Source: Actinoplanes sp. M2I2 (GTDB lineage Bacteria > Actinomycetota > Actinomycetes > Mycobacteriales > Micromonosporaceae). Taken from it: a DNA stretch of 64,000 nucleotides. How positions within the stretch are numbered: the first letter of the stretch is position 1; each line of letters starts with the position of its first letter. The notes under the pieces were generated by a model that saw nothing but the letters and a program-made list of their open reading frames with translations, ran no database searches and was not told the DNA's origin. The stretch lies in assembly GCF_023544445.1 (NCBI RefSeq), contig NZ_JALPVJ010000010.1, positions 124,001 through 188,000 on the forward strand, written 5' to 3'. The translations under genes and the position numbers were made by a program. Below are positions 63,809 through 64,000 of the stretch, one piece after another.

Positions 63809-64000
63809 ATGATCGGATTCACCGCGGACGAGATCGACCAGAGCGCGCCGACCCGCGCCGCCCGTTTGAAGTGGGTTGTCGTGGTCGACGGCGAGCTGCC
63901 CGCCGGGCGAGCGGCCAACGCCGCCATCTGCACCGCCGCGGCCACCACGCAGGCGGTGTCCGGCCTGCTCGGCGCGGCCGCCGTGGACGCCGACGGCAAC
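63809..64000 (+). CDS. DUF2000 family protein, 3' end outside window
   Basis: The first 64 codons of a DUF2000 protein: ARLKWVVVVDGELPAGRAANAAICTAAATTQAVSGL, a pattern with the family's initial strand, GRAANAA helix and DADGN. The family is uncharacterised. A GGAGAGAG ribosome-binding site precedes the ATG. It is divergent from the Lrp/AsnC regulator, a frequent arrangement for this family. The frame is open to the window end. Confidence 0.85.
   Translation, partial: MIGFTADEIDQSAPTRAARLKWVVVVDGELPAGRAANAAICTAAATTQAVSGLLGAAAVDADGN

Overview
The window is a gene-dense, very GC-rich chromosomal segment from an actinobacterium. GTG and TTG starts are common and codon use is strongly GC-biased. 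Gene content points to a non-mycobacterial filamentous actinomycete, and I infer a Micromonosporaceae (Actinoplanes/Micromonospora-like) host. That family placement rests on gene content and was not tested by a search. I saw no rRNA, tRNA, intact insertion sequence, prophage or CRISPR array.

Layout. (1) 0-15.3 kb matches in content and approximate order the M. tuberculosis Rv1086-Rv1110 neighbourhood: ispH (partial), two paralogous small membrane proteins, xseA-xseB, a DUF4245 protein, glpX, rhomboid, a secreted trypsin, a cell-wall hydrolase, PIN-PhoH ATPase, otsB, a Z-prenyl synthase, a geranylgeranyl-reductase-like flavoprotein, a membrane protein and pckG. Gluconeogenesis (glpX, pckG), isoprenoid supply (ispH, prenyl synthase, reductase) and trehalose recur here. 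(2) 15.6-36 kb follows the Rv3277-Rv3285 order: sigma factor, two GtrA proteins, PH-domain protein, birA, acidic membrane protein, acyl-CoA carboxylase beta, epsilon, maf and alpha subunit. BirA biotinylates the alpha subunit encoded 15 kb away. This block is interrupted by two M50-type peptidases, a 76-residue membrane protein, a 1.1k-residue Ser/Thr kinase, a lower-GC ESX-like mini-operon with an orphan mycosin, and a PadR-controlled ABC exporter. (3) 36.7-55.8 kb follows Rv3303-Rv3309 with additions: DedA, lpdA, a gamma-glutamylcyclotransferase-like gene, acetyltransferases, MBL hydrolase, DUF4349 lipoprotein, M20 amidohydrolase, a mutase large-subunit-like gene, a second Ser/Thr kinase, phosphosugar mutase, GPP34, NUDIX, upp, and a deoC-ALDH-half-ALDH operon for nucleoside salvage and deoxyribose catabolism. 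(4) 55.9-64 kb is more accessory: two large proteins of unknown function (one apparently derived from an IS110-type transposase domain), a frameshifted alpha/beta hydrolase, a glycosyltransferase, a pterin dehydratase-VOC fusion with a 42-bp tandem repeat at its 3' end, an Lrp regulator and a divergent partial DUF2000 gene.

A recurring feature is a -10-like hexamer ending 6-7 nt before a start codon at 21 genes, consistent with leaderless transcripts. The best single regulatory element is a near-perfect palindrome over the -35 box of the PadR-adjacent ABC operon.
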